This document shows, one piece after another, positions 8,483-16,874 of a DNA stretch of 64,000 bases. This stretch comes from JACDAE01 sp034438015 (GTDB taxonomy: Bacteria > Chloroflexota > Ktedonobacteria > Ktedonobacterales > Ktedonobacteraceae). The notes under the pieces are model-generated. The model was given only the letters and a program-made list of their open reading frames with translations. It was not told where the DNA came from and made no database searches. The stretch lies in assembly GCA_034438015.1 (NCBI GenBank), contig DAOTTD010000190.1, forward strand, positions 16,269 to 80,268, written 5' to 3'. The translations under genes and the position numbers were made by a program. Every line of letters starts with the position of its first letter. Position 1 is the stretch's first letter.

Positions 8483-9700
8483 GTGTTTAGAAGGCAGAAT
8501 GGTAGTACATTGAGCGAAAAGACGCCACAGGCAGAACCGGAAGATAGGGACGCGGTACCGCCTGGCTATCTTGGTCCTGTTCCCCCTGTCGGTCAGCTTC
8601 CTCCGAAGGGCGAGCGCCTGTGGATTGACCGGACGGAGCAGTTGCTGCGCGCCGTCGACATACTCACGAAGGCTGGTGTGGTTGCGATCGATGCGGAGTT
8701 TACCCAGGTGCGCTCGCGTACGCAGGGCGACGTTTTGACGACGGTCCCGCGCCTGGCGTTACTGCAACTTGCCGTTGATCAGCATTGCTTCGTGGTGGAT
8801 ACGCTGCGCCTGCGAAATCTGGCTCCCCTGATATCCGTTGTGAGCGATCCTGATATAGTGATTCTGTTGCATGGCGCGGGCGCGGATATGCGCGTCATGG
8901 CTGAGCGTGACCTGAATGTCGTTCACTACTACGATCTTGAGGCGACGTGTCGCTCGATCTTCGGGCAGCACGAGTCCTCGCTAGCGGCGATGTTGCAGCG
9001 TGCCTTCCACATGCGCCTGGACAAGAGTTTGCAGCGTACGGACTGGACGCGCCGCCCCCTGCCGCCTGCGATGATCGCCTACGCCGCGCGCGACGCCGAG
9101 GTGACGCTGGCCCTCTATCACTGGCTGGATGAGCACTATCACGCTATTCTGCAACTGCACGAAAGTACCGATCAGCCTGATCATGTGGCGTCGTGGATCG
9201 AGCCATTTTTACGTGGGAGCGCGCCCCTGTCGCCTGAGATGGCGGTGGCTGAGGCGAAGGAGCAACGACTGATTAAGAACAAGGCGCAGATCTACACCGA
9301 TTGTCGCGCCGCCCTGGCTACCCTCATGCATCCTATGCGCCGCAGTCGTTTACTGCGCCTCATTGCGGACCTGGCGCTGACCCAGATGGCGCCCGATATT
9401 ATTCCTCTTCTACAGGCTCCTACTATGGACGAGCGAGCCGGCAGCGCGCGCGCGCTGGGTCGCCTGGGAATAAAATCGGCGCGCGATGTCATTCACCCGC
9501 TTCTCTCCGATCCCGTGCAGGATGTACGTATGGCTGCATGGACTGCCCTGCGCAATCTGAGCGACAGGGAGCCGCGCCTGCCGCGCGCGCCCACCTCGAA
9601 AGCGGCGGACGGCACGCGGAGCTGGACCGTGGGGGCGTCCGACAAATCCAGTACCGAGGACGACTGGAAGGCACGACTGCGCTCGATCATCGATCCGTAA
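8483..9700 (+). CDS. RNase D-like DEDDy 3'-5' exonuclease with C-terminal HEAT repeats
   Basis: The 405-residue protein carries a DEDDy exonuclease fold: Asp70/Glu72 in VAIDAEF, Asp135 in HGAGAD, and Tyr200-x3-Asp204 in AYAARDAE. These residues bind the two catalytic metals, so the enzyme should trim RNA or DNA 3' ends. RNase D normally carries HRDC domains at its C-terminus. Here residues 285-365 instead resemble HEAT repeats (PLLQAPTMDERAGSARALGR then PLLSDPVQDVRMAAWTALRN). The start is taken as GTG 8483 with GAGG 7 bases upstream; TTG 8510 is possible. The last 45 residues look disordered. Confidence 0.85.
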   Translation: MFRRQNGSTLSEKTPQAEPEDRDAVPPGYLGPVPPVGQLPPKGERLWIDRTEQLLRAVDILTKAGVVAIDAEFTQVRSRTQGDVLTTVPRLALLQLAVDQHCFVVDTLRLRNLAPLISVVSDPDIVILLHGAGADMRVMAERDLNVVHYYDLEATCRSIFGQHESSLAAMLQRAFHMRLDKSLQRTDWTRRPLPPAMIAYAARDAEVTLALYHWLDEHYHAILQLHESTDQPDHVASWIEPFLRGSAPLSPEMAVAEAKEQRLIKNKAQIYTDCRAALATLMHPMRRSRLLRLIADLALTQMAPDIIPLLQAPTMDERAGSARALGRLGIKSARDVIHPLLSDPVQDVRMAAWTALRNLSDREPRLPRAPTSKAADGTRSWTVGASDKSSTEDDWKARLRSIIDP

Positions 9701-9701
9701 A

Positions 9702-10394
9702 CTACCTTCTGCGCAGCAATCTTCTGCGTGGTGGCAGACGCGTGCCGATCCATACGAGCAGCAGGAAGCCGGAAATAAGGCCGATGCGTCGTATCCGGCT
9801 GGCCCAGATCGCCTCCTGCAACGGATCGTTCGCACCCAATCTGAGCAGGTGAACGATGCCGTGCGTAATAGGGGCGAGAGTCGAACTGGCAGACGCCGAG
9901 ATAAAGATATCCTGGTGCCCGTTGCTGCCGACCACCTCTTCTGTGAGCGAGACTTTGTCCGTGTGCACCTGATCCGCCAGCACGGTAAAAAATTGTTGTA
10001 TGAGGAGTTTGGCCGCCCCTCTGGTCACAGCTGGACTCAGGCGCGTGCCGCGCTTGTTGATCGTCAATGTAGCCTTATAGGTGAGTGTCGTATTGTCGCC
10101 GCTCTCATGGAACTGGACGCTGCCAATTCCGCTGATTGTATCTGGGCCGCCGCTACTCTCGATAACGAAGCGATAGGCGCCCGGCTGTTCGTCCCTGCTG
10201 ACAGAGACATATCCACGATAGCTGCCTACCAGTGGAGCGTACTTGATATGTATAGCGATACTGTAGCGATCGTCGTCTACCCGCTCCAGTTGTTCCAAGC
10301 CAGGGATGCTGCTGCGCAGCGTCTCCTGGTCCTCCAGGCTCTGCCGGATCTCGTCGGACTTCGCTTGAAAGGTGTATGTGCCTTCTATATTCAT
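9702..10394 (-). CDS. SRPBCC / CoxG-like protein with C-terminal membrane anchor
   Basis: The 230-residue protein matches the carbon monoxide dehydrogenase subunit G (CoxG) branch of the START/SRPBCC superfamily: residues 1-150 form the helix-grip fold, with IPGLEQLERVDDDRYSI early and SGIGSVQF...TLTYKATLTINKRG later. A hydrophobic segment near the C-terminus (about 205-220) followed by an Arg-rich tail suggests a cytosolic domain anchored to the membrane. CoxG proteins recruit or load molybdenum hydroxylases, but no CODH genes are nearby, so ligand and partner are unknown. It converges with the exonuclease gene, stop codons two bases apart. Confidence 0.8.
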   Translation of the reverse strand: MNIEGTYTFQAKSDEIRQSLEDQETLRSSIPGLEQLERVDDDRYSIAIHIKYAPLVGSYRGYVSVSRDEQPGAYRFVIESSGGPDTISGIGSVQFHESGDNTTLTYKATLTINKRGTRLSPAVTRGAAKLLIQQFFTVLADQVHTDKVSLTEEVVGSNGHQDIFISASASSTLAPITHGIVHLLRLGANDPLQEAIWASRIRRIGLISGFLLLVWIGTRLPPRRRLLRRR

Positions 10395-10423
10395 GGTCTT
10401 GATCCTTTATGTACAAAAAGATA

Positions 10424-10592
10424 AGCTCGGGGTGACTCTTCAGGTCTCCCTGCCCGGACTCCTCGCCGCGAAGCGGCTCACTCCATTCCTGTGGTGGTTG
10501 GCGGGCTGGCGGCCTGAGCCGCCAGCCCGCCAACCACCACGAATCGCTTGCGAAGCGCCTTTGGCGCTGATGAGTCCTGAAGAGTTACAGCT
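10424..10592. repeat. Structured repeat element, family A, copy 1 (reverse orientation)
   Basis: From outside in: ACTCTTCAGG (10435-10444) pairs with CCTGAAGAGT (10576-10585); GGACTCCTC with GATGAGTCC; hairpin GCCGC-gaa-GCGGC; a perfect 23-bp core hairpin (10491-10513 with 10518-10540, loop ctga); hairpin GCGCC-ttt-GGCGC. Hairpin order is reversed relative to copies 2-4, so this copy is inverted. The rest of the 10395-10836 gap shows nothing else that I can support. Confidence 0.85.
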
Positions 10593-10836
10593 CGAGATAA
10601 GTTGTTGTCATTATAGGGGAGATGGAGGGTGGGTGCAACCTGTGGTGGGGGGAGTAGGCGAATCGGCGGGTCGCATCGTTGGTAAGAACAGGACGATTCT
10701 TGCGATGTTACCTTGACAAGGAACTTGATAGCTTCTTCGCGATAGTTATCAGAACTTTTCTGTGTTATTATAAGCGCACTATTCGCAATGTAGACATATT
10801 CAAAAGGCGTAGACTGTCCAGTGTAGGAGATTAGAT

Positions 10837-11760
10837 ATGGCGGTTCCAGATTACCAGAGTCTTATGCTTCCACTCTTAAAAATCGCTAACGATGGAAGCG
10901 AGCATAATCTCAATGAAACCATAGAAACCCTGGCACAACAATTTGACCTCAGTGATCAGGACAGGAAAGAATTATTACCTAGCGGCAAGCAACGAAAGTT
11001 TGATAATCGTGCCCACTGGGCACGTACCTATTTAGTGAAAGCCAGCCTTCTTCAAAGCACTGGAAGATCGAGATTTCGAATAACAGAACGAGGGATCAAA
11101 ATATTAACGAGTAATCCCATGCACATCAATGTAAAGTTCTTGAAGCAATTTCCTGAATTTAGGGAGTTTATTCATGGCAAAGACAACGTGGCAAGTGAAG
11201 ATGCCAGTATACCGCAAGAGATCATCGAGAAGACGAGCCAGACACCACAAGAAATCCTAGAAACAAGTTATCAAGGTCTGAGGCAAAACCTCGCTCAAGA
11301 GCTACTAGAGCGTATTAAAAGCAGCCCACCAAAGTTTTTTGAAAATCTTGTTGTTGATTTACTCATCGCGATGGGATATGGCGGCTCTAAGAAAGATGCA
11401 GGACAGGCCGTTGGTCAGGTTGGGGACGGAGGAATAGACGGAATAATCAAAGAAGACAAGCTAGGGTTGGACGCTATTTATCTCCAGGCAAAAAGGTGGG
11501 AAGGAACCGTCTCAAGACCTGTCGTTCAAGGTTTTGCAGGAGCGTTAATAGGCAAGAAAGCACGAAAAGGAATACTCATTACTACTTCAAATTTCTCTCA
11601 ACAAGCGATAGACTATGCTGCTGGTATAGAAAACCTGAAAATCATTTTAATGGGTGGCGAACAGTTAGCACAGTTAATGATAGATCACGATGTGGGTGTT
11701 ACAGAAGAGTCGAGATATGTCGTTAAAAAGGTAGATCTTGATTATTTCAGCGATGAATGA
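10837..11760 (+). CDS. mrr: Mrr-type restriction endonuclease
   Basis: The 307-residue protein has an N-terminal winged-helix domain (Mrr_N, residues 1-95) and a C-terminal Mrr catalytic domain of PD-(D/E)XK fold (about 165-285). Visible motifs are FFENLVVDLLIAMGYGG, GDGGIDG (catalytic Asp) and YLQAKRW (the Q-x-K half of the active site). Mrr enzymes cut DNA carrying foreign methylation. No methyltransferase neighbours it, consistent with a stand-alone type IV enzyme. The gene is more AT-rich than its flanks (for instance many Ile ATA and Lys AAA codons), suggesting horizontal acquisition, and it follows a family A repeat. Confidence 0.88.
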   Translation: MAVPDYQSLMLPLLKIANDGSEHNLNETIETLAQQFDLSDQDRKELLPSGKQRKFDNRAHWARTYLVKASLLQSTGRSRFRITERGIKILTSNPMHINVKFLKQFPEFREFIHGKDNVASEDASIPQEIIEKTSQTPQEILETSYQGLRQNLAQELLERIKSSPPKFFENLVVDLLIAMGYGGSKKDAGQAVGQVGDGGIDGIIKEDKLGLDAIYLQAKRWEGTVSRPVVQGFAGALIGKKARKGILITTSNFSQQAIDYAAGIENLKIILMGGEQLAQLMIDHDVGVTEESRYVVKKVDLDYFSDE

Positions 11761-11776
11761 CGCCCAAAAACCGGGG

Positions 11777-11805
11777 TAGACAAAGCCTGCCGAGTACGCT
11801 ATACT
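11777..11805 (+). promoter_or_regulatory. Promoter for rplI
   Basis: TAGACA (11777-11782) and TATACT (11800-11805) with a 17-base spacer, giving a start near 11812 and a leader of about 58 bases. Confidence 0.55.
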
Positions 11806-11869
11806 AACAGCCGTATTAAAAGCGTGAGGAGGAGGACGGGTCTTCGCCCCACCTCTATGAGGAGTTTCG

Positions 11870-12334
11870 ATGAAAATCATATTACTACAAGATGTTGAAG
11901 GTCTGGGAAAGGCTGGCGACCTGAAAGAGGTCGCGAATGGTTATGCCCGTAACTACCTCTTGCCGCGTCGCCTGGCGGCTGGGGCGACCCCCGGCCTGAT
12001 CGCCAACCGCGCGCAGCGCATCGCCGCCGAGCAGCGCAAACGGGAGAAGCTGGCCGAGCAGAACCGGCAGCAGGCGGAACGCCTGAACAGTGTGACGCTC
12101 ACTTTCAAGGCGCGCGTCGGCACCCAGGGCCGTCTCTATGGCTCGATTACAAGCCAGGATATCGCTGCAGCATTGCGCGAAGTCGAGAATATCACCGTTG
12201 ATCGTCGCTCGATAGAACTACCCGATCCCATTCGTACCCCTGGCTCGTTCACCGTGCCTGTGCGGATCGCAAGTGGGCTGGAGCCAAAGATCACCGTCAA
12301 CGTCGTTGACGAGTCGGCGAATGTACCTGCTTAA
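11870..12334 (+). CDS. rplI: 50S ribosomal protein bL9
   Basis: The 154-residue product begins MKIILLQDVEGLGKAGDLKE and continues with the family signature VANGYARNYLLPRRLA (residues 22-37), the N-terminal rRNA-binding domain. A long connecting helix (about 45-75) and the C-terminal domain follow. Length is normal for bL9 (about 148-155). It has a GAGGAG ribosome binding site and its own promoter. Unusually it stands alone, without rpsF, ssb, rpsR or dnaB around it. Confidence 0.97.
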   Translation: MKIILLQDVEGLGKAGDLKEVANGYARNYLLPRRLAAGATPGLIANRAQRIAAEQRKREKLAEQNRQQAERLNSVTLTFKARVGTQGRLYGSITSQDIAAALREVENITVDRRSIELPDPIRTPGSFTVPVRIASGLEPKITVNVVDESANVPA

Positions 12335-12458
12335 CCCGAGAATCGGCAGTACATATCAGGCGAGCAATTGCACACTCGCTTAGGCCGGAGCCGCCATGCC
12401 GCGCTGGCTCTACTATCTAATGATATTGGCCGTCGTTGCCCCTATTCTCGCAACTGCT

Positions 12459-13994
12459 TCACAATCTTGCCATAACGCGCGGAATCTGCGGCAGGAGGTC
12501 GGAGGCCAGCAGGCCAGCGTGGCCGATCTCGGCGCTGACGTTATGCGCGGCGGCGGTATGCAGGTAGACGCCGGCGCTGGCGGCCTCGAAGGTTTGTAGG
12601 CCCTGGGCGAGGAAGCCGGTGATCATGCCCGCCAGGACATCGCCGGTGCCAGCGGTAGCGAGGGCCGGATTGGCGTCCCAGTTGAGGCGCGTGCGCCCAT
12701 CCGGGTGAGCGATAATGGTGCACGCGCCCTTGAGGACCAGCGTCACCTGCCACGCCTTTGCCCTGCTGCGCGCCAGTTCCAGGCGGTCGATATTGCCGCC
12801 CGAGACCTGCTGGCCACCGATGAGGCGCCCCATTTCGCCGGGGTGCGGAGTGATCACCGTATCGGGAGGCAGCAGCGTCCACCAGTGTTCGAGCGCCGAG
12901 AGATTGTTCAGTCCGTCAGCATCGATCAGGAGCCTGGGCCGCTCCTTGTTGGGATGATTGCGCAAGTGTTCCAGAAGCTGGAGCAGCACCTCGCGCGTGT
13001 TGGCCGACTGTCCCAATCCTGGTCCGGTCAGCACCGAACGATAGCCCACGAGGTGTTCCTTGAGCGTCTTCGCGCGCTCGAAGCTCTCCACATCTTCGCC
13101 CGGTAGGAGCAAGAATGTTGCCTCATGGAAAGAGCAGGCGTAGATGGGCAGCATCTTTTCTGTGACTGCCATGGTGATCAGACCAGCACCGACGCGTGCC
13201 GAGGCCGAGCCCGCGAGATAGGCCGAACCAGGATAGGGAGGCGAGCCACAGAACAGCATCACCTTGCCGAATGTCCCCTTATTGCTATCGAGCGAGCGCT
13301 CAGGGAGCAGACTGCGCACGAGCTCGCCTGTCAGCATCTCGGTCTGGATGTTACTGCCCATCTCGGGCGGCAGGCCGATATCGCCGATGTAGAGGTCGCC
13401 GATGTAGTCACGTCCGGGGAAGAAGAAAAAGCCGATCTTGGGAGCGGCGAGTGTAATGGTGATATCGGCGTGTATGGTGCCGGGATCGACCTCGCCCGTG
13501 TCGGGGTTGAGTCCGGTCGGCAGGTCGATTGAGACGATGCGCAGGTCGCTGCGTCTGGCACACTCCTGCTGCACGCGTGCCAGGAGGGCGCGCATATCGT
13601 CGGGCAGCGGGCGTGAATGTCCGGTCCCCAGCAGCGCGTCGATGATGTAGTCGGAACTTTGTATGAGCGCTTCCAGTTCGGTCGCCGTCTGTGCCTCGTC
13701 TACCTCTTCGCCACGCACGGTGAGCCGCCGCTCTTTCCAACGGTAGAGGCTCACGAACGCCCCCGCCTGCTCAAGGTGCTGAGCCATGACGAGACCGTCA
13801 CCACCGTTATTGCCCGGACCTATCAGAAACAACACTTCGAGGCCGTTCATAGTATGATGCGGCAAGAGATGAGCCTCGAAGATGTCGGCGGCGCTCTTCC
13901 CCGCGTTCTTCATTAATATCTGCGACGAGAGGCCATACTGGCGCTCGGCCTGCGCCTCCAGTGCTCTCATTTCATTGACGGTAACGATATACAT
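12459..13994 (-). CDS. nnr: Bifunctional NAD(P)HX epimerase / ADP- or ATP-dependent NAD(P)HX dehydratase
   Basis: The 511-residue fusion repairs hydrated NAD(P)H. The N-terminal YjeF_N epimerase domain (residues 1-210) shows VLFLIGPGNNGGDGLVMA (about 54-71) and IIDALLGTGHSRP. The C-terminal YjeF/carbohydrate-kinase-like dehydratase domain (about 230-505) shows GKVMLFCGS, SVLTGPGLGQ, VITPHPGEMGRL and the NPALATAGTGDVLAGMITG nucleotide-binding motif. Length equals the usual bifunctional Nnr. GGGAGGAG precedes the ATG at 13994. It is convergent with rplI and divergent from the methyltransferase gene. Confidence 0.95.
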   Translation of the reverse strand: MYIVTVNEMRALEAQAERQYGLSSQILMKNAGKSAADIFEAHLLPHHTMNGLEVLFLIGPGNNGGDGLVMAQHLEQAGAFVSLYRWKERRLTVRGEEVDEAQTATELEALIQSSDYIIDALLGTGHSRPLPDDMRALLARVQQECARRSDLRIVSIDLPTGLNPDTGEVDPGTIHADITITLAAPKIGFFFFPGRDYIGDLYIGDIGLPPEMGSNIQTEMLTGELVRSLLPERSLDSNKGTFGKVMLFCGSPPYPGSAYLAGSASARVGAGLITMAVTEKMLPIYACSFHEATFLLLPGEDVESFERAKTLKEHLVGYRSVLTGPGLGQSANTREVLLQLLEHLRNHPNKERPRLLIDADGLNNLSALEHWWTLLPPDTVITPHPGEMGRLIGGQQVSGGNIDRLELARSRAKAWQVTLVLKGACTIIAHPDGRTRLNWDANPALATAGTGDVLAGMITGFLAQGLQTFEAASAGVYLHTAAAHNVSAEIGHAGLLASDLLPQIPRVMARL

Positions 13995-14108
13995 AAGGCT
14001 CCTCCCGGCTGACTTTTCGGTATAATTTAAGATGTAGTACGCTATGTATTTTACCTGCTCTGAGCGAAAAAAAGTAGGGCTGGCCCCCTATTCCAGCATA
14101 GGTGCATG

Positions 14109-14117
14109 TGATATACT
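14109..14117 (+). promoter_or_regulatory. Extended -10 element directly before the methyltransferase start
   Basis: TGA-TATACT ends 7 bases before the ATG at 14125, so transcription would begin at or next to the start codon, implying a leaderless message. No ribosome binding site is visible between them. Confidence 0.4.
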
Positions 14118-14124
14118 CATTGCC

Positions 14125-15141
14125 ATGAAACTGGCGCTTAAAATCACACCACGGCGCAGCACGCAGTACGCGCATATGACCGCAGTGCTGGCCGCGCCCG
14201 AGCTCCTGGCGAGTCCCGTCGCCGCGTCGATACGCGAGATAGTGCCGACCATGCTGGCGGGACAGCACTACCTGCTAGTTGACGGTGACGACGAACACCT
14301 CTCATCTGTTAACACGTTGCAGGTGCTTTCAAGGTTGGGGGCAAGTAGCGAGATTTATGAATATTTCGAGCGGATCGGGACCGTGCAGGGCCCCCTGCTG
14401 AGACCGGTCGAGCCGCAGTTCGCGCCGTTTGTGCCGCTGGAGATGGCCGAGGCGCGGCGCTATAAGGGCAAGACCAACGAGGTTTTTACACGCGTTCTGC
14501 TCAACGCTGCGCTCTTCGCAGGGGGCTACGCCGAAGAGTTTACGGAACGCCTGAGGATACTCGATCCGCTGGCGGGCGGTGGGACGACGCTTTTCCTCGC
14601 CCTGGCCTACGGCTACGACGCATTCGGCGTCGAACTTGAGCGGCAGGATGTCGAAACGACCGCCGTCTTCGTCAAGCAGTACCTGGAAGGCGAGCGCATC
14701 TCGCACAAGGAACTGGACGAGCGGGGGCGCAAGGCCGGGCGGCGCTACCAGTTCGAGATCGGCCCCAAAGGCGACAGGCACTATTTCGTCCTGGCACACG
14801 GCGATACGCGCGAGGCCGGACTGCACATGCGCGAGATACCGGGCGGCCCACGCTTCCACGCCATCATCGGCGATCTCCCCTACGGCATCCAGCACTTCGG
14901 CGAGCTTGCGTCCTGGCTGAGCGGGGCCCTCACGGAGTGGGGGAAGCTGCTGCTGCCCGGCGGGACGCTCGCCCTGGCGTGGAACGCGACGCGCATCGAC
15001 CGTGCGGAGATGATCGCGCTGATCGAGCGCTGCACCGATCTACGCGTGCGCAATGAGCCCCCCTATACGCAGTTCGCCCACGCCGTAGATCGGGTGATCA
15101 AGAAGCGCGATATCGTGATCGGCGTGCGCGCGTCGCGGTAG
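14125..15141 (+). CDS. Trm11/TrmG10-like class I methyltransferase
   Basis: Reading from ATG 14125 gives about 338 residues; the frame stays open upstream to 14044 but that extension looks unlike protein. A Rossmann SAM-binding motif is seen as ILDPLAGGGTTLFLALAYG (about residue 150), with acidic VELERQD at the second strand, and a catalytic DLPYG (about 253) in place of N/DPPY. That layout matches the UPF0020/Trm11/TrmG10 group that N2-methylates guanosine in tRNA. An N-terminal THUMP is not obvious; residues 1-110 are divergent. RNA target is inferred from the DxPYG motif only. Confidence 0.75.
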   Translation: MKLALKITPRRSTQYAHMTAVLAAPELLASPVAASIREIVPTMLAGQHYLLVDGDDEHLSSVNTLQVLSRLGASSEIYEYFERIGTVQGPLLRPVEPQFAPFVPLEMAEARRYKGKTNEVFTRVLLNAALFAGGYAEEFTERLRILDPLAGGGTTLFLALAYGYDAFGVELERQDVETTAVFVKQYLEGERISHKELDERGRKAGRRYQFEIGPKGDRHYFVLAHGDTREAGLHMREIPGGPRFHAIIGDLPYGIQHFGELASWLSGALTEWGKLLLPGGTLALAWNATRIDRAEMIALIERCTDLRVRNEPPYTQFAHAVDRVIKKRDIVIGVRASR

Positions 15142-15360
15142 AAATCGGGATGTGACAACAATATATGATGCCTATACAACGGTGCCTTGTTCGCATATAA
15201 TGATAGTGACTTGATCTACATATTTTTGTCAAGCATAAGTAATAACGCCCGTTTGTCGAGATGGGTCGTAGAACAGTGCTGTCTGCGATGTCATAACAAC
15301 TTGCAGGTACCAGAGGGCGCTTCACGCCCGGTCGGTGACGCAAACTATGAGGAGTAGATT

Positions 15361-15990
15361 ATGAACAGTCTCCCAAACATACTGAGTATCAGTCGGCTCA
15401 TCGCCACGGCGGCGGTATTTGTGTTAGTTTTGATCAACCAGCCATGGGCCTTCCTGGTGGCGACACTGCTGTTCTTCCTGGCGTCGATCACGGATCTGCT
15501 GGACGGCTACCTGGCGCGTCGACTGAAGGTTGTTTCCTCGTTTGGTGTCTTTCTTGATCTGACCGCCGACAAAGTATTTGTTTCCGCGATCCTCATTGCC
15601 CTGGTACAGATCAAGCTGGTGCCTGCCTGGATCGTCGTCATCATCGTATCGCGCGAGTTCCTGGTCACGGGCCTACGCTCGATGGCGGCGGCGATGGGTA
15701 AGGTCATACCCGCTGGCGTGTGGGGCAAGCAGAAGACGTTCATTACGCTGGTCGCGATGGGCGCACTGCTACTGGCCAGGGGACTGGGCGCGCATCTCCT
15801 CACACTCTTCCCGCCGATGCTGCTCTTCAATAGCCAGACCCTGACCATCCCCGAACTGATGCAGTTACTCGCCGATGTACTGCTTATTCTCGCAACGATC
15901 TGGACCGTTTTCTCTGGCGTCGAGTACACGATTGGTGCCCTGCCACTCTTCCAGCAAGGTAGACAGGGGACCAGGCAATCGAATGCCTAG
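15361..15990 (+). CDS. pgsA: CDP-diacylglycerol--glycerol-3-phosphate 3-phosphatidyltransferase
   Basis: The 209-residue integral membrane enzyme makes phosphatidylglycerol phosphate. The CDP-alcohol phosphatidyltransferase motif D-x2-DG-x2-AR-x8-G-x3-D-x3-D is present as DLLDGYLARRLKVVSSFG followed by LDLTADK (about residues 46-72). Four to five hydrophobic helices follow, with ISREFLVTGLRS typical of PgsA. A GAGGAG site precedes the ATG. It converges with plsY (4-base overlap of stop regions), placing two phospholipid synthesis steps side by side. Confidence 0.93.
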   Translation: MNSLPNILSISRLIATAAVFVLVLINQPWAFLVATLLFFLASITDLLDGYLARRLKVVSSFGVFLDLTADKVFVSAILIALVQIKLVPAWIVVIIVSREFLVTGLRSMAAAMGKVIPAGVWGKQKTFITLVAMGALLLARGLGAHLLTLFPPMLLFNSQTLTIPELMQLLADVLLILATIWTVFSGVEYTIGALPLFQQGRQGTRQSNA

Positions 15991-16688
15991 CGAGCGGATT
16001 TGTCGGCGCCAGCGGGTTCGGCGGTCGGGACGCTTACCTTCTGTCCCAACTTGCTCTCCGTTCCAGCCAGCAGGCGACGGATGTTGTCGGCGTGGAAGAA
16101 GATCACCAGCCCTGGCCCGATCAGCATAAAGGCCAACTGGGCAAGGCTGACCTTCGCGAAAAAGGTTGGATCGGCGAGGCCGACAAAGAAAAATATGACG
16201 CCGCAGATCATGATCGTCAGCGCGCCCACGATAGAGCCGAGCGAGACGTAGCGCCAGATAGCCATAGTGCTGAAGGTAGCGATGGCCGCGAGCAAAGTAG
16301 TGAATGGCGAGAGGACGAGAACAGCTCCAGCTCCTGTGGAGACGCCGCGCCCACCCTTGAAGCCGATAAAGATCGGGAAACAGTGTCCCAGTAGCGCCGC
16401 CAGCCCGGCGAGGCTTGGTCCCCAGCCCCCATTATAGAGGAACGGGACGAGTGTGGCGATCAGCGCCGGCCCAATCCCTTTCGAGAGGTCGACCAGAAAG
16501 ACGATCAGGGCTGGGCCGTTGCCCAGCGTACGTCGTACGTTCGTCGCGCCGGTTTTATGGCTCCCGTATGCGCGGATATCGAAATCTTTGCCGCGCAGCA
16601 GCTTGCCCATCCAATAGCCAGAAGGAATAGATCCCCACAAGTAAGCGATAATTGCAGTGAGCAAGAGTGAACCGATGATTCCAGGCAT
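15987..16688 (-). CDS. plsY: Acyl-phosphate:glycerol-3-phosphate acyltransferase PlsY
   Basis: The start is set at ATG 16688 because AAGGAGG lies 6 bases upstream; an in-frame extension to 16766 is not needed. The 233-residue membrane protein shows the PlsY motifs in order: GSIPSGYWMGKLLRGKDF with RAYGSHKTGATNVRR (about residues 18-50), LLGHCFPIFIGFKGGRGVSTG (about 98-118), and a final helix followed by RLLAGTESKLG. PlsY acylates glycerol-3-phosphate at sn-1 using acyl-phosphate. The usual GS-GNxGATN is here GSHKTGATN. It follows panC on the same strand. Confidence 0.93.
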   Translation of the reverse strand: MPGIIGSLLLTAIIAYLWGSIPSGYWMGKLLRGKDFDIRAYGSHKTGATNVRRTLGNGPALIVFLVDLSKGIGPALIATLVPFLYNGGWGPSLAGLAALLGHCFPIFIGFKGGRGVSTGAGAVLVLSPFTTLLAAIATFSTMAIWRYVSLGSIVGALTIMICGVIFFFVGLADPTFFAKVSLAQLAFMLIGPGLVIFFHADNIRRLLAGTESKLGQKVSVPTAEPAGADKSAR

Positions 16689-16874
16689 CGTAGCCTCCTT
16701 CGTTGCATGACGGCCCCAGGTAGAGACCAACCTATCTATACTCATCAGGGACTCGTGCTTTGTCATTTGGCCCCATTATAGACGTTTTTGCTGGTGATAA
16801 CAATAGTTGTGTTAGGGAGGCCAGGGTAGGGAATGTGGGTATTTGTGAGCGTACCGGTCGCCGCCATGGGGCTT

